DNA of 64,000 bases from Hylemonella gracilis (GCF_004328645.1 NZ_CP031395.1:2691501-2755500), one strand, 5' to 3'; counted from the first letter of the stretch, positions 1 to 9,860 are shown. Numbers and translations are program-made. The notes: generated by a model not told the origin, from the letters alone.

Positions 1-602
1 CGCAGCTTGCGCAGACCACGCTGCGCAGCGTGATCGGCAAATTGGAGCTCGACAAGACCTTTGAGGAGCGCGACATCATCAATGCCCAGGTGGTCGCGGC
101 CATCGACGAGGCGGCGCTGAACTGGGGTGTCAAGGTGCTGCGCTATGAGATCAAGGACCTGACGCCGCCCAAGGAAATCCTGCTGGCCATGCAGTCCCAG
201 ATCACCGCCGAACGCGAAAAGCGCGCGCTGATCGCCGCCTCCGAGGGCCGACGACAGGAACAAATCAATATCGCCACCGGCGAACGCGAGGCCTACATCG
301 CGCGCTCCGAAGGTGAGAAGCAGTCCATCATCAACAAGGCCCAGGGCGAGGCGGCCTCCATCACGGCCGTGGCCGAGGCGACCGCCGAGGCCATCGCGCG
401 TGTGGCCGCCGCCATCCGCCAGCCGGGCGGCGAGCAAGCCGTGCAACTCAAGGTGGCCGAGAAAGCGGTCGACGCCTATGGTCAGGTGGCCGCCGATGCC
501 AGCACCACGCTGATCATTCCCGGCAATATGAGCGAGGTTTCGGCCCTGATCGCCTCGGCCATGACCCTGGTGCGACAAGTGGCGCCCGCCGCCTCGAAAT
601 AA
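1..602 (+). CDS. SPFH/stomatin-like membrane protease subunit, 3' part
   Basis: The reading frame is open from the window edge (codons begin at base 3) and ends with TAA at 600-602, so the 5' end is missing. The visible protein holds the end of an SPFH (band 7) domain, with TTLRSVIGKLELDKTFEERD and a KDLTPPKEI stretch, then an alanine/glutamate-rich coiled coil (AEREKRALIAASEGRRQEQI, GEREAYIARSEGEKQS) typical of stomatin/QmcA proteins. Such proteins form membrane-anchored oligomeric rings and often pair with an NfeD-type protein, which would lie outside the window. The family call is firm; the exact role is not determinable here. Confidence 0.9.
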   Translation, partial: QLAQTTLRSVIGKLELDKTFEERDIINAQVVAAIDEAALNWGVKVLRYEIKDLTPPKEILLAMQSQITAEREKRALIAASEGRRQEQINIATGEREAYIARSEGEKQSIINKAQGEAASITAVAEATAEAIARVAAAIRQPGGEQAVQLKVAEKAVDAYGQVAADASTTLIIPGNMSEVSALIASAMTLVRQVAPAASK

Positions 603-712
603 TCAGGCAAGCGACCCGCGCGCATGTGATGCCTGGATTCAACCCAGGGCTTCGCCAGCCAGGAATCACGGCGCGCTTGAGACACCCAACCCCACTCCCT
701 CATTCCCGAACC

Positions 713-734
713 GCGGCGCCCAGCGCCGCTTTTT
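713..734 (+). terminator. Intrinsic terminator after the SPFH gene
   Basis: A perfect 7 bp stem (GCGGCGC / GCGCCGC) with loop CCA is followed directly by five T residues. It lies about 110 bp after the SPFH stop codon and 20 bp before rarD, so it should separate the two genes. Confidence 0.75.
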
Positions 735-755
735 GCTTTTCACGGCTGCCTTCCC

Positions 756-1664
756 ATGACCACCCACCAGGGCGTTGCGCTCTCCCTGTTGTCTTCCCTG
801 CTCTTCGGGCTGATGTACTACCTCAGCACCTTGCTGACCCCTCTTTCCGGCACGGAGATCTATGGCTGGCGCATGCTGATGACTTGGCCCGTGATGACGG
901 CCTTTCTGTTCATGGGCGAGCGCTGGGGTGGCATCGGCCGTGCCTGGCTGCTGGTGCGCATGACGCTGGCGCGTCTGCGCCAGGAACCTCTGCTCTGGGT
1001 GGTGCTGCCCCTGTCTTCCGCCTTGCTGGGTGTGCAACTCTGGCTTTTTGTCTGGGCGCCGCAGGCGCGCCACGGACTGGATGTGGCCATGGGGTACTTC
1101 CTGCTGCCATTGACCATGGTGCTGGCAGGCCGCATGGTCTACCGAGAAAAACTCAGCGTGCTGCTGCGTGCGGCCGTGTTGGCGGCAGGCCTGGGCGTGG
1201 GCTACGAGCTCTGGCGCGCGGGCCATTTCGCCTGGCCCACCGCGCTGGTGGCACTGGGCTATCCCGTGTATTTCATCCTGCGGCGCCATTTCCGCACCAA
1301 CCACGTGGGTGGTTTGTGGTTCGACCAACTGCTCATGCTGCCCGTGGCAGCCTGGTTCGCCTTCGGCGTGGACGGCGTGGGCTGGCACGTCTACCTGGAC
1401 CGCCCTGCGCTCCTGCTGCTGGTGCCCTTGCTGGGCCTGATCAGCGCCAGCGCGCTGCTGCTCTACATCCTCTCCAGTCGTGGGCTGCCCATGGGCTTGC
1501 TCGGCCTGCTGGGCTACGTGGAGCCGGCCGTGCTGGTGCTGATCTCCCTGCTGCTGGGGGAACGCATTGACACGGGGCAATGGGTGATCTATCTGGCCAT
1601 CTGGATCGCCATCCTGCTGCTGATGGCGGAAGGGCTGCTGCGCTTGCGGGAGCGTCGCCCGTAG
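756..1664 (+). CDS. rarD: RarD-type EamA/DMT family transporter
   Basis: 302 aa, almost wholly hydrophobic, with about ten predicted membrane segments in two EamA-like halves. The N-terminus (MTTHQGVALSLLSSLLFGLM) and the internal YGWRMLMTWPVM and PLTMVLAGRMVYREKLS stretches match the RarD pattern, in which an early E/Y-x-W-R motif and a PL..V..GR...rE..s motif recur. RarD proteins are inner-membrane permeases of the drug/metabolite superfamily with poorly known substrates, so no substrate is assigned. The gene stands alone between a terminator and a convergent tRNA gene. Confidence 0.85.
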   Translation: MTTHQGVALSLLSSLLFGLMYYLSTLLTPLSGTEIYGWRMLMTWPVMTAFLFMGERWGGIGRAWLLVRMTLARLRQEPLLWVVLPLSSALLGVQLWLFVWAPQARHGLDVAMGYFLLPLTMVLAGRMVYREKLSVLLRAAVLAAGLGVGYELWRAGHFAWPTALVALGYPVYFILRRHFRTNHVGGLWFDQLLMLPVAAWFAFGVDGVGWHVYLDRPALLLLVPLLGLISASALLLYILSSRGLPMGLLGLLGYVEPAVLVLISLLLGERIDTGQWVIYLAIWIAILLLMAEGLLRLRERRP

Positions 1665-1690
1665 CAAACGGATGAGCAGGCGGGCGCCAG

Positions 1691-1730
1691 AAAAGAGAAA
1701 AGCCCGTAGGCGTCTGACGTCCTGCGGGCT
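1691..1730 (-). terminator. Intrinsic terminator of tRNA-Ser
   Basis: Read on the minus strand, AGCCCGCAGG pairs with CCTACGGGCT (10 bp with one G-T wobble), followed by a T-rich tail TTTTCTCTTTT. It lies just past the 3' end of the tRNA gene. On the plus strand the hairpin lacks a T run. Confidence 0.7.
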
Positions 1731-1757
1731 TGGCTCCCTTTCTGGAAGGAAAGGGTT

Positions 1758-1849
<92 letters not shown>

Positions 1850-1902
1850 TGCGAAGCCCGCTATTCTAGCGCAGCCTGGCCCCGTCCCAGGGGCACGCCA
1901 AG

Positions 1903-1935
1903 AAAAAAAGCGCCTGCTTGCGCAGGCGCTTTTTT
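1903..1935 (-). terminator. Bidirectional intrinsic terminator
   Basis: A perfect 9 bp stem (AGCGCCTGC / GCAGGCGCT, 1909-1930) with a four-base loop has an A run on its left and a T run on its right, so it can act in both directions. It lies 20 bp past the stop of the minus-strand binding-protein gene and should end that transcript. Confidence 0.85.
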
Positions 1936-1955
1936 GTGTTCCGTCAAAACGGAGA

Positions 1956-3116
1956 TCAGCGAACCACGGCGAGTTGCGTGCGGGTACCGGCCTTGTAGGT
2001 GAACAGGGTCAGCGCGCCGTTCTTGATGTCGCCCTTTTCGTCGAAGGCGATGGTGCCGGTCACGCCTTGGTAACCGTCGGTGGCAGCCAGCACGGGCAGG
2101 TACTTGGCGGGATCGGAAGAACCAGCCTTGACCATCGCGGCAACCATGACCTTGGTGGCGTCATAGACGTAGGGAGCGTAGATCTGCACGTCGACGTTGT
2201 ACTTGGCCTTGAAGTCAGCCTTGAACTTGTCCAGGGCGGGCTTGCCAGCGTCGTCCACGCCACCAGCTTCGGCGCAGTACACCTTGCTTTCGCCGATTGC
2301 GTCGCCGGCCAGCTTGGCCAGCTCGCCCGTGCAGATGCCGTCGCCGCCCATGAACTTGGCTTCGATGCCCAGCGCCTTCATCTGCTTGAGCATCGGGCCG
2401 GCCACGGCGTCCATGCCACCGAAGAAGACCACGTCGGGCTTCTTGCCCTTGATGGAGGTCAGGATGGCGTTGAAGTCGGTGGCCTTGTCAGTCGTGAATT
2501 CCTTGGCCACGACCTTGGCGCCAGCAGCTTCGGCGGCCTTGGTGAACTCTTCGGCCACGCCTTGGCCATAAGCCGTGCGGTCGTCAATCACGGCCACGTT
2601 CTTGGCGGCCAGCGTGCCCACGGCGTACTTGCCCAGCGTGCCACCCAGGTGCACGTCGTCAGCCACCACGCGGAAGGTGGTCTTGTAGCCTTGGCGGGTG
2701 TACTTGGGGTTGGTCGCGGACGGCGAGATCTGCGGGATGCCTGCGTCGCTGTAAATCTTGGACGCGGGGATGGTGGTGCCCGAGTTCAGGTGGCCGATCA
2801 CGCCAGCGACCTTGGCGTCCGCCAGCTTCTGCGCCGCAGCCGTGCCTTGCTTGGGATCCGCACCGTCGTCTTCGGCCAGCAGTTCCAAGGTAACCTTCTT
2901 GTCGCCGATGGTCACGCCAGCAGCGTTCAGTTCCTCGATCGCCATGCGGGCGCCAAGTTCGTTGTCTTTGCCCAGGTGTGCGATGGGGCCGCTGACCGGG
3001 CCGACATGGCCGATTTTCACGACGCTGGACGCAGCGTCATCCTTCTTGCCGCAAGCAGCCAGGAGGGCGGCGACGGCCACGAGGGTCAGCACGCCGGTAA
3101 CTTTTTTCATGGACAT
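1956..3116 (-). CDS. Branched-chain amino acid ABC transporter binding lipoprotein (LivJ/LivK type)
   Basis: A periplasmic binding protein (PBP type 1, Peripla_BP_6) for a high-affinity Liv-type importer. The mature N-terminus is defined by a lipoprotein signal with lipobox LLAAC before GKKDD. VVKIGHVGPVSGPIAHLGKD and the Y-x-P-x-V-x-D region near the C-terminus (IYAPYVYDATKVM) are typical. The ATG at 3116 has GGAG five bases upstream; the ATG two codons on is also possible, and the longer frame to 3152 has no good ribosome site. No permease genes adjoin it, so it is an orphan binding protein that may share the livHMGF system near 61-64 kb. Ligand specificity cannot be read. Confidence 0.9.
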   Translation of the reverse strand: MSMKKVTGVLTLVAVAALLAACGKKDDAASSVVKIGHVGPVSGPIAHLGKDNELGARMAIEELNAAGVTIGDKKVTLELLAEDDGADPKQGTAAAQKLADAKVAGVIGHLNSGTTIPASKIYSDAGIPQISPSATNPKYTRQGYKTTFRVVADDVHLGGTLGKYAVGTLAAKNVAVIDDRTAYGQGVAEEFTKAAEAAGAKVVAKEFTTDKATDFNAILTSIKGKKPDVVFFGGMDAVAGPMLKQMKALGIEAKFMGGDGICTGELAKLAGDAIGESKVYCAEAGGVDDAGKPALDKFKADFKAKYNVDVQIYAPYVYDATKVMVAAMVKAGSSDPAKYLPVLAATDGYQGVTGTIAFDEKGDIKNGALTLFTYKAGTRTQLAVVR

Positions 3117-3210
3117 ATGGACTCCAGATGTTGGGGAATTTTGCAGGTTCAAAAAAACCGCAGGCGCTAGCCTACATCAAAATTCAGCGGGTTTAGAAGG
3201 GACTTTTGTA

Positions 3211-3223
3211 AGGGACCGTCCCT
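3211..3223. promoter_or_regulatory. Palindrome upstream of the binding-protein gene
   Basis: AGGGACCGTCCCT is a perfect 6-1-6 palindrome about 95 bp upstream of the binding-protein start, with another AGGGAC half-site just left of it (3198-3203). It could be an operator or a short hairpin. No known regulator is recognised. Confidence 0.3.
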
Positions 3224-3318
3224 GCCCGATGAACCTTGCGTGCCTGCGCCGCGGTTTCACGACCAGTCATGCAAAAACAATGCCCGGAATGTCAGGTCGT
3301 CCAGAAGCCACCCCGCAA

Positions 3319-3336
3319 CTGCCCCGCATGGGGCAG
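3319..3336 (-). terminator. Hairpin downstream of holC (possible terminator)
   Basis: CTGCCCC-GCAT-GGGGCAG is a perfect 7 bp stem starting 14 bp after the holC stop on the minus strand. It lacks a clear T run, so intrinsic termination is uncertain. Confidence 0.35.
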
Positions 3337-3349
3337 GCGGAACCGCAAG

Positions 3350-3805
3350 CTAGGAGGCCAGCTGCAGGTCGTGACGAACGATCGCGTACCCCTGAGCCGC
3401 GTAGTTCTTCCATCGGCCCCGCGCCTGTTGGCGGTCCTGCTCGTCCAGGCTCACCACTTCGATCACCCGTGCATACGCTGCGAAACCCTGGGGCATGTCG
3501 ACTCCCAGATTCAGCAGGACCTGGCGGTGGGGCAGATCCGGCGCGGCGGCGTCCTCCACCAGCACCACGGGCGCCAGAGACAGGGATGCGTCCGTGCCTG
3601 CGTGCGGGGCATGGCGGATCGGCATACGGACGTGCGCGACGAAATCGGTCTGCGAAAAAGTCCAGAGCAGGACATCCAGCCGCGCCAGCATCTCCGCCGG
3701 CGCGGTCACCACCACGCGCGAGCCCTGGGCCACCGCCTTGCGCAAAAGACGGCAGGCATAGGCGAGCTTGTCCGGCGCGTTGAAATGGAAGGCAACTTCG
3801 GTCAT
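3350..3805 (-). CDS. holC: DNA polymerase III subunit chi
   Basis: 151 aa, the usual length for chi. The N-terminus MTEVAFHFNAPDKLAYACRL, the central LDVLLWTFSQTDFVAHV and the late N-L-G pattern in LLNLGVDMPQGF match HolC. Chi binds psi in the clamp loader and contacts SSB, linking the replicase to SSB-coated lagging-strand template. It follows pepA by 20 bp on the same strand, the usual betaproteobacterial order pepA-holC, so the two are probably co-transcribed. Confidence 0.93.
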   Translation of the reverse strand: MTEVAFHFNAPDKLAYACRLLRKAVAQGSRVVVTAPAEMLARLDVLLWTFSQTDFVAHVRMPIRHAPHAGTDASLSLAPVVLVEDAAAPDLPHRQVLLNLGVDMPQGFAAYARVIEVVSLDEQDRQQARGRWKNYAAQGYAIVRHDLQLAS

Positions 3806-3825
3806 GCCAGCCGAACTTCAGCGAT

Positions 3826-5337
3826 TCAACGCTTGGCGGCCGTGGTCTTGCGCGGACGGACCTGCGATGTGCGGGCCTGCGCCAGCAGAAATTCCAGCAG
3901 CAGACCCACGGGGCGTCCTGTCGCGCCCTTGGCCGCTCCACCCTTCCAGGCCGTGCCCGCGATGTCCAGGTGCGCCCAGGGGAACTTTTCCGTGAAACGT
4001 TGCAGGAACTTGGCGGCGGTCACCGCGCCGGCGGCACGTCCCGCGATGTTGGCCACGTCAGCGAAGTTGCTTTTCAGGCCCTCGGCGTACTCATCGTCCA
4101 GGGGCATGCGCCAAGCCAGGTCCTGAGCGGCCTCGCCCGCGGCCAGCAAGCGCTCGGCAAGTTCATTGCTGGTGCTGAACAGACCACTGCGCACCGCGCC
4201 CAACGCGATCACGCAGGCGCCCGTCAACGTTGCCATGTCGACCACGGCCGCGGGCTTGAAACGTTCGGCATAGCTCAGCGCATCGCAGAGGATCAGGCGC
4301 CCCTCGGCATCGGTGTTGAGGATTTCGATGGTTTGCCCGCTCATGCTGGTCACCACGTCACCGGGTTTGACGGCGCGGCCATCGGGCATGTTCTCGCAGC
4401 TCGGGATCAGCCCCACGACATTGATGGCAGGCTGCAGTTCGGCCAGCGCGCGGAAGGCGCCGAGCACGCTGGCCGCCCCTCCCATGTCGAACTTCATCTC
4501 GTCCATCTCGCCCGCGGGTTTGATGGAGATACCGCCGGTATCGAAAGTGATGCCCTTGCCCACCAGCACGGTCGGCGCCTCGCTGGGGGCCGCACCCTTG
4601 TAGTTCAGCACGATGAAGCGCAAGGGTTCCTCGGAACCCTGGGCCACGGCCATGAACGCGCCCATTCTGAGCTTGGCGACCTCCTTCGGTCCCAGCACCT
4701 GGCAACTGACGCGAGGCAGCTTGGCCAGGGCCAGCGCGGCCGCGCCCAGTTGGGTCGGCGTGGCATGGTTGGCCGGCCGGTTGGCCCACTCCTTGGCCAG
4801 TTCGACCCCGACGACGGTGGCTGCCGCCTTCTGGAACTCCGCCTGCGCCTCGTCCTTGGAGGTAGGGGCGCCTTTGGGCACCGCGAGCGTTACCCGGGCC
4901 AGGCCACGCGCCTCGGCCTTGGACTTGGTGGTGGTGTAGACGTAACTGGCGTCGGCTGTGGCCAGCACGGCGGCGCGCAGGCTCCCCGCGAGCGGCGCAG
5001 CCGCGAAGCAGATCGTGAGTTTTTTCAGAGCCGGCGCGCCGCTGCGCAGGGCCCCCAGGGCCGCCGTCACGGCCTGCCGGACCTGGCGCGGGGTCCCCGC
5101 GCCGATACCCGCAAGCAGCACCCGCCCGGCACGGGCCTGAGCCGGCTTGTACAGGGCCAGCAGTTTGCCCGTCTGGGTCTGAATGTCGCCCGCCTTGAGG
5201 GCCTGCGCGACCAGGGCCGACAGCTCGTCCTTGGCTGCGCCGTCAGGCTTGTAACCATCCTGAAGCAGAACCAGCAGGGCATCGCTCCCCTGCCGGGCTG
5301 TGGAATTGAGGTCTGAAATCAGCAGATCGAAGTTCAT
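3826..5337 (-). CDS. pepA: Leucyl aminopeptidase (M17 family)
   Basis: 503 aa cytosolic aminopeptidase with two metal ions. The N-terminal macro-like domain (about residues 1-165) precedes the catalytic domain, which carries the metal and substrate residues in VGKGITFDTGGISIKP (about residue 260) and the M17 signature NTDAEGRLILCDAL (about 340). It removes N-terminal residues, preferring leucine, from peptides; in some bacteria PepA also binds DNA in Xer recombination and pyrimidine-gene control. The start lies only 24 bp from the divergent lptF start, so both promoters are packed together or overlap the coding ends. Confidence 0.96.
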   Translation of the reverse strand: MNFDLLISDLNSTARQGSDALLVLLQDGYKPDGAAKDELSALVAQALKAGDIQTQTGKLLALYKPAQARAGRVLLAGIGAGTPRQVRQAVTAALGALRSGAPALKKLTICFAAAPLAGSLRAAVLATADASYVYTTTKSKAEARGLARVTLAVPKGAPTSKDEAQAEFQKAAATVVGVELAKEWANRPANHATPTQLGAAALALAKLPRVSCQVLGPKEVAKLRMGAFMAVAQGSEEPLRFIVLNYKGAAPSEAPTVLVGKGITFDTGGISIKPAGEMDEMKFDMGGAASVLGAFRALAELQPAINVVGLIPSCENMPDGRAVKPGDVVTSMSGQTIEILNTDAEGRLILCDALSYAERFKPAAVVDMATLTGACVIALGAVRSGLFSTSNELAERLLAAGEAAQDLAWRMPLDDEYAEGLKSNFADVANIAGRAAGAVTAAKFLQRFTEKFPWAHLDIAGTAWKGGAAKGATGRPVGLLLEFLLAQARTSQVRPRKTTAAKR

Positions 5338-5361
5338 AATCCGGGTTTTCCTTCTTCGTTG

Positions 5362-6483
5362 ATGTTATTCGATTCCTCACTCCGCAAGGAACTGGCCCGC
5401 AACTTCGGGGCTGCAGCCATCGTGCTCGTCACGGTCCTGGTCACCATGACGCTCATCCGCGTCCTGGGCCAGGCATCGCGGGGCAATTTCAACCCAGCCG
5501 ACCTGATGCTGGTGATGGGGTACACGGTGGTGACCTTCATGCCCAGCATGATGAGTCTGGCCCTGTTCATCGCCGTGGTGATGACGCTGTCGCGCCTCTA
5601 CGCAGACAGCGAGATGGTGATCTGGTTTTCCAGCCGGATCGGCCTGGCTCGCCTGTTGCCCGCCCTGCTGCGTTTCGCCTGGCCCGTGTTGCTGGCCATC
5701 GCCCTGCTGTCGTTGCTGGCTTTGCCCTGGGCCAAATCCCAGATCAGTGAATTGCAACGCCAATTCGCGCAGCGCAATGACCTGGAACGCATCCAGCCCG
5801 GGCAGTTCCAGACCTCCGCCGATGGCTCGCGGGTGTTCTTCGTCGAGAAAGGCGATATTGGCCAGCTCAAGGCCAACAACGTTTTCGTCGCAACCGACCA
5901 GGAGGACAAGAAGACCGTGATCTCCGCCAGCAAGGGGTATACCGAGTTGGTCGGTGGCGATCGGTTCCTGATTCTGGAGCATGGACAGCGCCTGGAAACC
6001 CGTACCGACGAGCCCGGCGTGAAGGTGGCCGAGTTCGAGCACTATCGCATGCTGGTAGTGCAAGACCCTTTGCGCGGCCGCGATTCGGCTTCCTTGAACG
6101 CGCGTCCAACGGCGGAGCTCCTGCTCACGCCCACACGCGAGAACCTGGGCGAGCTCTCGATGCGGCTGGGCCACCCCTTGGTAGCGCTGCAGTTGATCAT
6201 CTTCGCCTTGGCCTATACCCGGGTCAACCCGCGGGTCAGCCGCACGGGCAATCTGATTTTTTCCTTGATGCTGTTCCAGATCCTGCAGAACCTGATCAAT
6301 ATCGGGCAGAGCTGGATACGACAGGGCAACATCAACTTCGGTGTCTTCATGCTGCTGATGCATGGCAGTCTCCTGGTCATCGCCGTGCTCTGGCTGGCGC
6401 TGCGACATCGGGCCTGGGATTGGCGCACGTTGCTGCCACGCCAACGCCGGGCCGCTCTGGCGCAAGGGAGAATTCAGTCATGA
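5362..6483 (+). CDS. lptF: LPS export ABC transporter permease LptF
   Basis: 373 aa inner-membrane permease with the YjgP/YjgQ fold: N-terminal membrane helices (about 15-120), a periplasmic beta-jellyroll (about 130-260) and C-terminal helices. LptF with LptG and the ATPase LptB extracts LPS from the inner membrane and passes it to LptC and the periplasmic bridge. The ATG at 5362 is preferred to a TTG one codon earlier. The stop overlaps the lptG start by four bases (ATGA), showing translational coupling. Confidence 0.95.
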   Translation: MLFDSSLRKELARNFGAAAIVLVTVLVTMTLIRVLGQASRGNFNPADLMLVMGYTVVTFMPSMMSLALFIAVVMTLSRLYADSEMVIWFSSRIGLARLLPALLRFAWPVLLAIALLSLLALPWAKSQISELQRQFAQRNDLERIQPGQFQTSADGSRVFFVEKGDIGQLKANNVFVATDQEDKKTVISASKGYTELVGGDRFLILEHGQRLETRTDEPGVKVAEFEHYRMLVVQDPLRGRDSASLNARPTAELLLTPTRENLGELSMRLGHPLVALQLIIFALAYTRVNPRVSRTGNLIFSLMLFQILQNLINIGQSWIRQGNINFGVFMLLMHGSLLVIAVLWLALRHRAWDWRTLLPRQRRAALAQGRIQS

Positions 6484-7598
6484 TGATGACCCCCACCCTG
6501 CGCCGCTTGCTGTTCCGGGAGATCCTGTTCACGGTCAGCTTCGTGACCCTGGCATTTCTGGCGCTCTTCATATTCTTCGATTTCATCGACCAGCTCTCGG
6601 CGGTGGGGCGTCCGGACCGGCCGGGTTTCTACGTGACCCAGGCCTTGGTGTACGTGCTGCTGCTCGCACCCGGGCATCTCTACGAGCTGCTGCCCATCAC
6701 GGTGCTGATCGGCACCATTTACGTGATGACGCGCCTGGCTCAAAGTTCGGAGTTCACCATCCTGCGCACCAGTGGTCTGGGACCTTGGCGTGCCCTGGTC
6801 ATGCTGCTGACCGCTGGCGGCGTGTTTGCCGTCACGACTTTTGCCATCGGCGACTACTTCTCCCCTTGGGCCAACCAGGCGGCGCAGACCTACCGCGCGC
6901 AGTTTCGCAGCAGCGGAGCGCCCATCGGCAAGGCTGGGGCATGGTTACGGGAGCGCGAGCCTTACGCCAAGTACGGCATCAATATCGGCGCGTTGTTGCC
7001 AGACGGCTCACTGGAACAGGTCCGCATCTACGAGATCGACAATGCGGGCTATCTGGTCTCCACCATGCAGGCCCCCAAGGCCCGCATCAACAACGACCAA
7101 AGTTGGACGCTCCTGGACGTGGAGCGCACCGAGTTCAACGCGGACGGCCCCGATGTCCATCGCATCGAAACCACGATGTTGCCCTCGTACCGTTGGCCGA
7201 CCAATATCTCGCAAGAAATGATCGTGGCCGCGGTACTGGACCCCGATCGCATGAACACGGTCGACCTCTTCCTCTATATCCGCCATCTCGAAGACAACGC
7301 CCAGAACGCCGACCGTTACGAAATCCAGTTCTGGAAGAAAGTCTTCTACCCCTTGTCCTGTCTCGTCATGGTGATGATGGCCCTGCCCTTTGCCTACCTG
7401 CACTTTCGCAGTCAAGGCATTTCGCTGTACGTGTTCGGCGGCGTGATGGCGGGCGTGACTTTCTTTTTCCTCAATAGCATGTTCGGCTACATCGGGGAAT
7501 TGCGGCAATGGACTCCCTGGATCGCCGCCGCCACGCCCGGCCTGATCTTCATGCTGATCTCACTGGCGGCATTTGCCTGGCTGGTGCTGAAACGGTGA
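6480..7598 (+). CDS. lptG: LPS export ABC transporter permease LptG
   Basis: 372 aa partner permease of LptF with the same helix-jellyroll-helix layout (MMMTPTLRRLLFREILFTV at the N-terminus, final helices ending LVLKR). The ATG at 6480 overlaps the lptF stop and has a GGAG site 9 bases upstream; a longer frame from 6420 would run into lptF and is not used. Together with LptF it forms the membrane channel for LPS transport. Confidence 0.95.
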   Translation: MMMTPTLRRLLFREILFTVSFVTLAFLALFIFFDFIDQLSAVGRPDRPGFYVTQALVYVLLLAPGHLYELLPITVLIGTIYVMTRLAQSSEFTILRTSGLGPWRALVMLLTAGGVFAVTTFAIGDYFSPWANQAAQTYRAQFRSSGAPIGKAGAWLREREPYAKYGINIGALLPDGSLEQVRIYEIDNAGYLVSTMQAPKARINNDQSWTLLDVERTEFNADGPDVHRIETTMLPSYRWPTNISQEMIVAAVLDPDRMNTVDLFLYIRHLEDNAQNADRYEIQFWKKVFYPLSCLVMVMMALPFAYLHFRSQGISLYVFGGVMAGVTFFFLNSMFGYIGELRQWTPWIAAATPGLIFMLISLAAFAWLVLKR

Positions 7599-7611
7599 CA
7601 AGGGCTGGATG

Positions 7612-7989
7612 ATGGATGGCTTTATCCTTTTCGCACACGGTTCACGTGATCCGCTGTGGCGCCTGCCCATCGAGGCCGTGGCGGCGCGCATGCGTGAACA
7701 GCTCGCCCTGTCGGTCCCGGATGGAACCGCGCCCCCGGTCGCCTGTGCCTACCTGGAATTGATGGAGCCCAACCTGTCCACCTGCGTGGAAGACCTGCTT
7801 TCGCAAGGTGTGCGCACCTTCACCATCGTGCCAATGTTCCTGGGACAGGGGCGTCACGCACGGGAGGACCTCCCCTTGCTCGTCACCGAGTTGCAGGCAC
7901 ATCACCCCGGGCTGTGCTTCGCCCTGCGCCCCGCCGTGGGCGAAGATCCGGAAATAGTCGACGCATTGGCGAGATTGATTCTGCGGTAA
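7612..7989 (+). CDS. CbiX/SirB-type sirohydrochlorin chelatase-like protein
   Basis: About 125 aa, the short single-domain class. It begins with the hallmark ILFAHGSRDPLW, whose histidine is a catalytic metal ligand, and contains VACAYLELMEPNL and IVPMFLGQGRHAREDLP, in which the second histidine belongs to the conserved G-x-H motif. Family members insert cobalt, nickel or iron into sirohydrochlorin for siroheme, cobalamin or F430. AGGG lies 7 bases upstream of the second ATG, so that start is chosen. No other tetrapyrrole gene adjoins it, so the metal is not predictable. Confidence 0.85.
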   Translation: MDGFILFAHGSRDPLWRLPIEAVAARMREQLALSVPDGTAPPVACAYLELMEPNLSTCVEDLLSQGVRTFTIVPMFLGQGRHAREDLPLLVTELQAHHPGLCFALRPAVGEDPEIVDALARLILR

Positions 7990-8137
7990 GCAGGATCTGG
8001 CGTGATGCTTGCATTCATTACGCCGGTTTTCGCGCAAGACCGCCGGCGCGACCTCGGGTCCTCACCGGGGTCTGGATGGTGGTGCGCTTTTTAGAATCCC
8101 CAAGCCGTCCCGAGATGGGCAGACAGGGAAGACCGGA

Positions 8138-9805
8138 ATGCTCGAGCTTCAGAACCACGCACCTGCTGGCGGGAATCTCCGCCAGCGACTCACACTGTCA
8201 CGACAGTTCCTGCTGCTGATCGCCCTCCTCGTCGCTGGTTTCGCGATCTACGGCGCATGGTCCTTCAAGACCTTGAACGACCTGCGCGTCAATGGCGCGC
8301 TCTACAAGCGCATCATCCAGGGCAAGGATCTGATCGCCGATATTCTTCCTCCGCCCGCCTACATCATCGAGTCCTACCTGACCACGCGGCAGATGATGGA
8401 CGCCAACACCGACAAGCAGGTTGCCGAGTTGACCGCGCGCCTCAAGCGCCTGCGCGATGAGTACGAATCCCGGCACGCCTTCTGGCGCACCGAGTCGCTC
8501 GAACCGGAGATCGCCCGCGTCATGCTGGAGGACTCCTACAAACCCGCGCGCACCTTCTATGCACGGGCTTTCGACGACTTCATCCCCGCCCTGGAAAGGA
8601 GCGACTTCACCCGCGCGCAATCCGTGCTGGGTGAGTTGAGCCAGTTGTACGAGACGCACCGCCAGGCCATCGACAAGGTGGTCGAACTGACCACCGCGCG
8701 CAATGCCCGGGATGAAGCCCTGGCCCAGGAGCGCATCGTCAAGGACAGCCTGGTGATGCTGGGCATCCTGCTGCTGGCCCTCGTGGTGGCCAGCACCGCC
8801 GCCTTGCTGATCGCCCGCGGCACCCTGCGCCTGCTGGGCGGTGAGCCGGCCTACGCCATGGGTATCGCCGACCTCGTGGCCGACGGCGACCTCAGCCGGT
8901 CCATCGAAGTGCGGCACGATGGACGAGCCAGCCTGCTGGGGGCCATGCGACGCATGCAGTCCAACCTGACGCAGATGGTGCACCGCATCCGTGAAAGCGC
9001 GAGCGCCATCGGTGGATCCGCGCATGAAATCCTGGGCGGCAACCGCGACCTTTCCGACCGCACGGCGCAGCAGGCGGCGGCCCTGGAAGAAACCACTGGC
9101 TCCATGCAGGAGCTCGCCTCCACGGTCAAGCAGAACGCCGTCAACGCGCGCCAGGCCCATCAGTTGGCGACGTCGGCGTCTTCGGTGGCGCAACGCGGTG
9201 GCAACGCCGTTGGCGAGGTGGTGCACACCATGGAGTCCATTGCCGAAAGCTCTCGGCAGATTTCGGAGATCATTTCAGTGATCGAAGGCATCGCCTTCCA
9301 GACCAATATCCTTGCCCTCAATGCCGCGGTCGAGGCCGCCCGCGCGGGCGAGCAGGGCAAGGGCTTTGCCGTGGTGGCGAGCGAGGTCAGGGCACTGGCC
9401 CAGCGCAGCGCCGGGGCCGCCAAGGAGATCAAGGCGTTGATCCAGAATTCCGTGAGCCGGGTCCAGACCGGCAGCCAACAGGTCGCTCAAGCGGGCGCGA
9501 CCATGCAGGACATCGTGTCGGCCGTGCGCACGGTGACGGACATCATGGGCGAAATCTCGCTGGCCTCGGACGAACAGGCCAATGGCATCGACCAGGTCAA
9601 CCGCGCGGTGGCGCAGATGGACGAAGTCACCCAGCAGAACGCCGCACTGGTGGAACAGGTGGCGGCGGCCGCGAACGCGCTGAACGCGCAGGCCTTGCAT
9701 CTGAACCAGGCCATCGCGGTATTCCAGATCGCTGGCGGGGCAGCCGGCCCCACATCAACACCTGCAAACGCATCCGCGCGCAAAGCACCTGCCCTGCTGG
9801 GCTGA
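8138..9805 (+). CDS. Methyl-accepting chemotaxis protein
   Basis: 555 aa chemoreceptor. A first membrane helix near residues 27-48 precedes a periplasmic four-helix-bundle sensor. A second helix ([19 protein letters not shown], about 205-225), a HAMP domain and the cytoplasmic signalling domain follow, with the hairpin tip [20 protein letters not shown]. The start at 8138 (MLELQNH) is preferred because the upstream extension looks non-coding. It is monocistronic and no che genes are near, so it probably signals through a distant cluster. Ligand unknown. Confidence 0.92.
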   Translation: MLELQNHAPAGGNLRQRLTLSRQFLLLIALLVAGFAIYGAWSFKTLNDLRVNGALYKRIIQGKDLIADILPPPAYIIESYLTTRQMMDANTDKQVAELTARLKRLRDEYESRHAFWRTESLEPEIARVMLEDSYKPARTFYARAFDDFIPALERSDFTRAQSVLGELSQLYETHRQAIDKVVELTTARNARDEALAQERIVKDSLVMLGILLLALVVASTAALLIARGTLRLLGGEPAYAMGIADLVADGDLSRSIEVRHDGRASLLGAMRRMQSNLTQMVHRIRESASAIGGSAHEILGGNRDLSDRTAQQAAALEETTGSMQELASTVKQNAVNARQAHQLATSASSVAQRGGNAVGEVVHTMESIAESSRQISEIISVIEGIAFQTNILALNAAVEAARAGEQGKGFAVVASEVRALAQRSAGAAKEIKALIQNSVSRVQTGSQQVAQAGATMQDIVSAVRTVTDIMGEISLASDEQANGIDQVNRAVAQMDEVTQQNAALVEQVAAAANALNAQALHLNQAIAVFQIAGGAAGPTSTPANASARKAPALLG

Positions 9806-9860
9806 CTGCGCCCCGTACTGTTCCCCGCCACGGCGGCGTGGGGGTAGGCCGCAGCAGGTG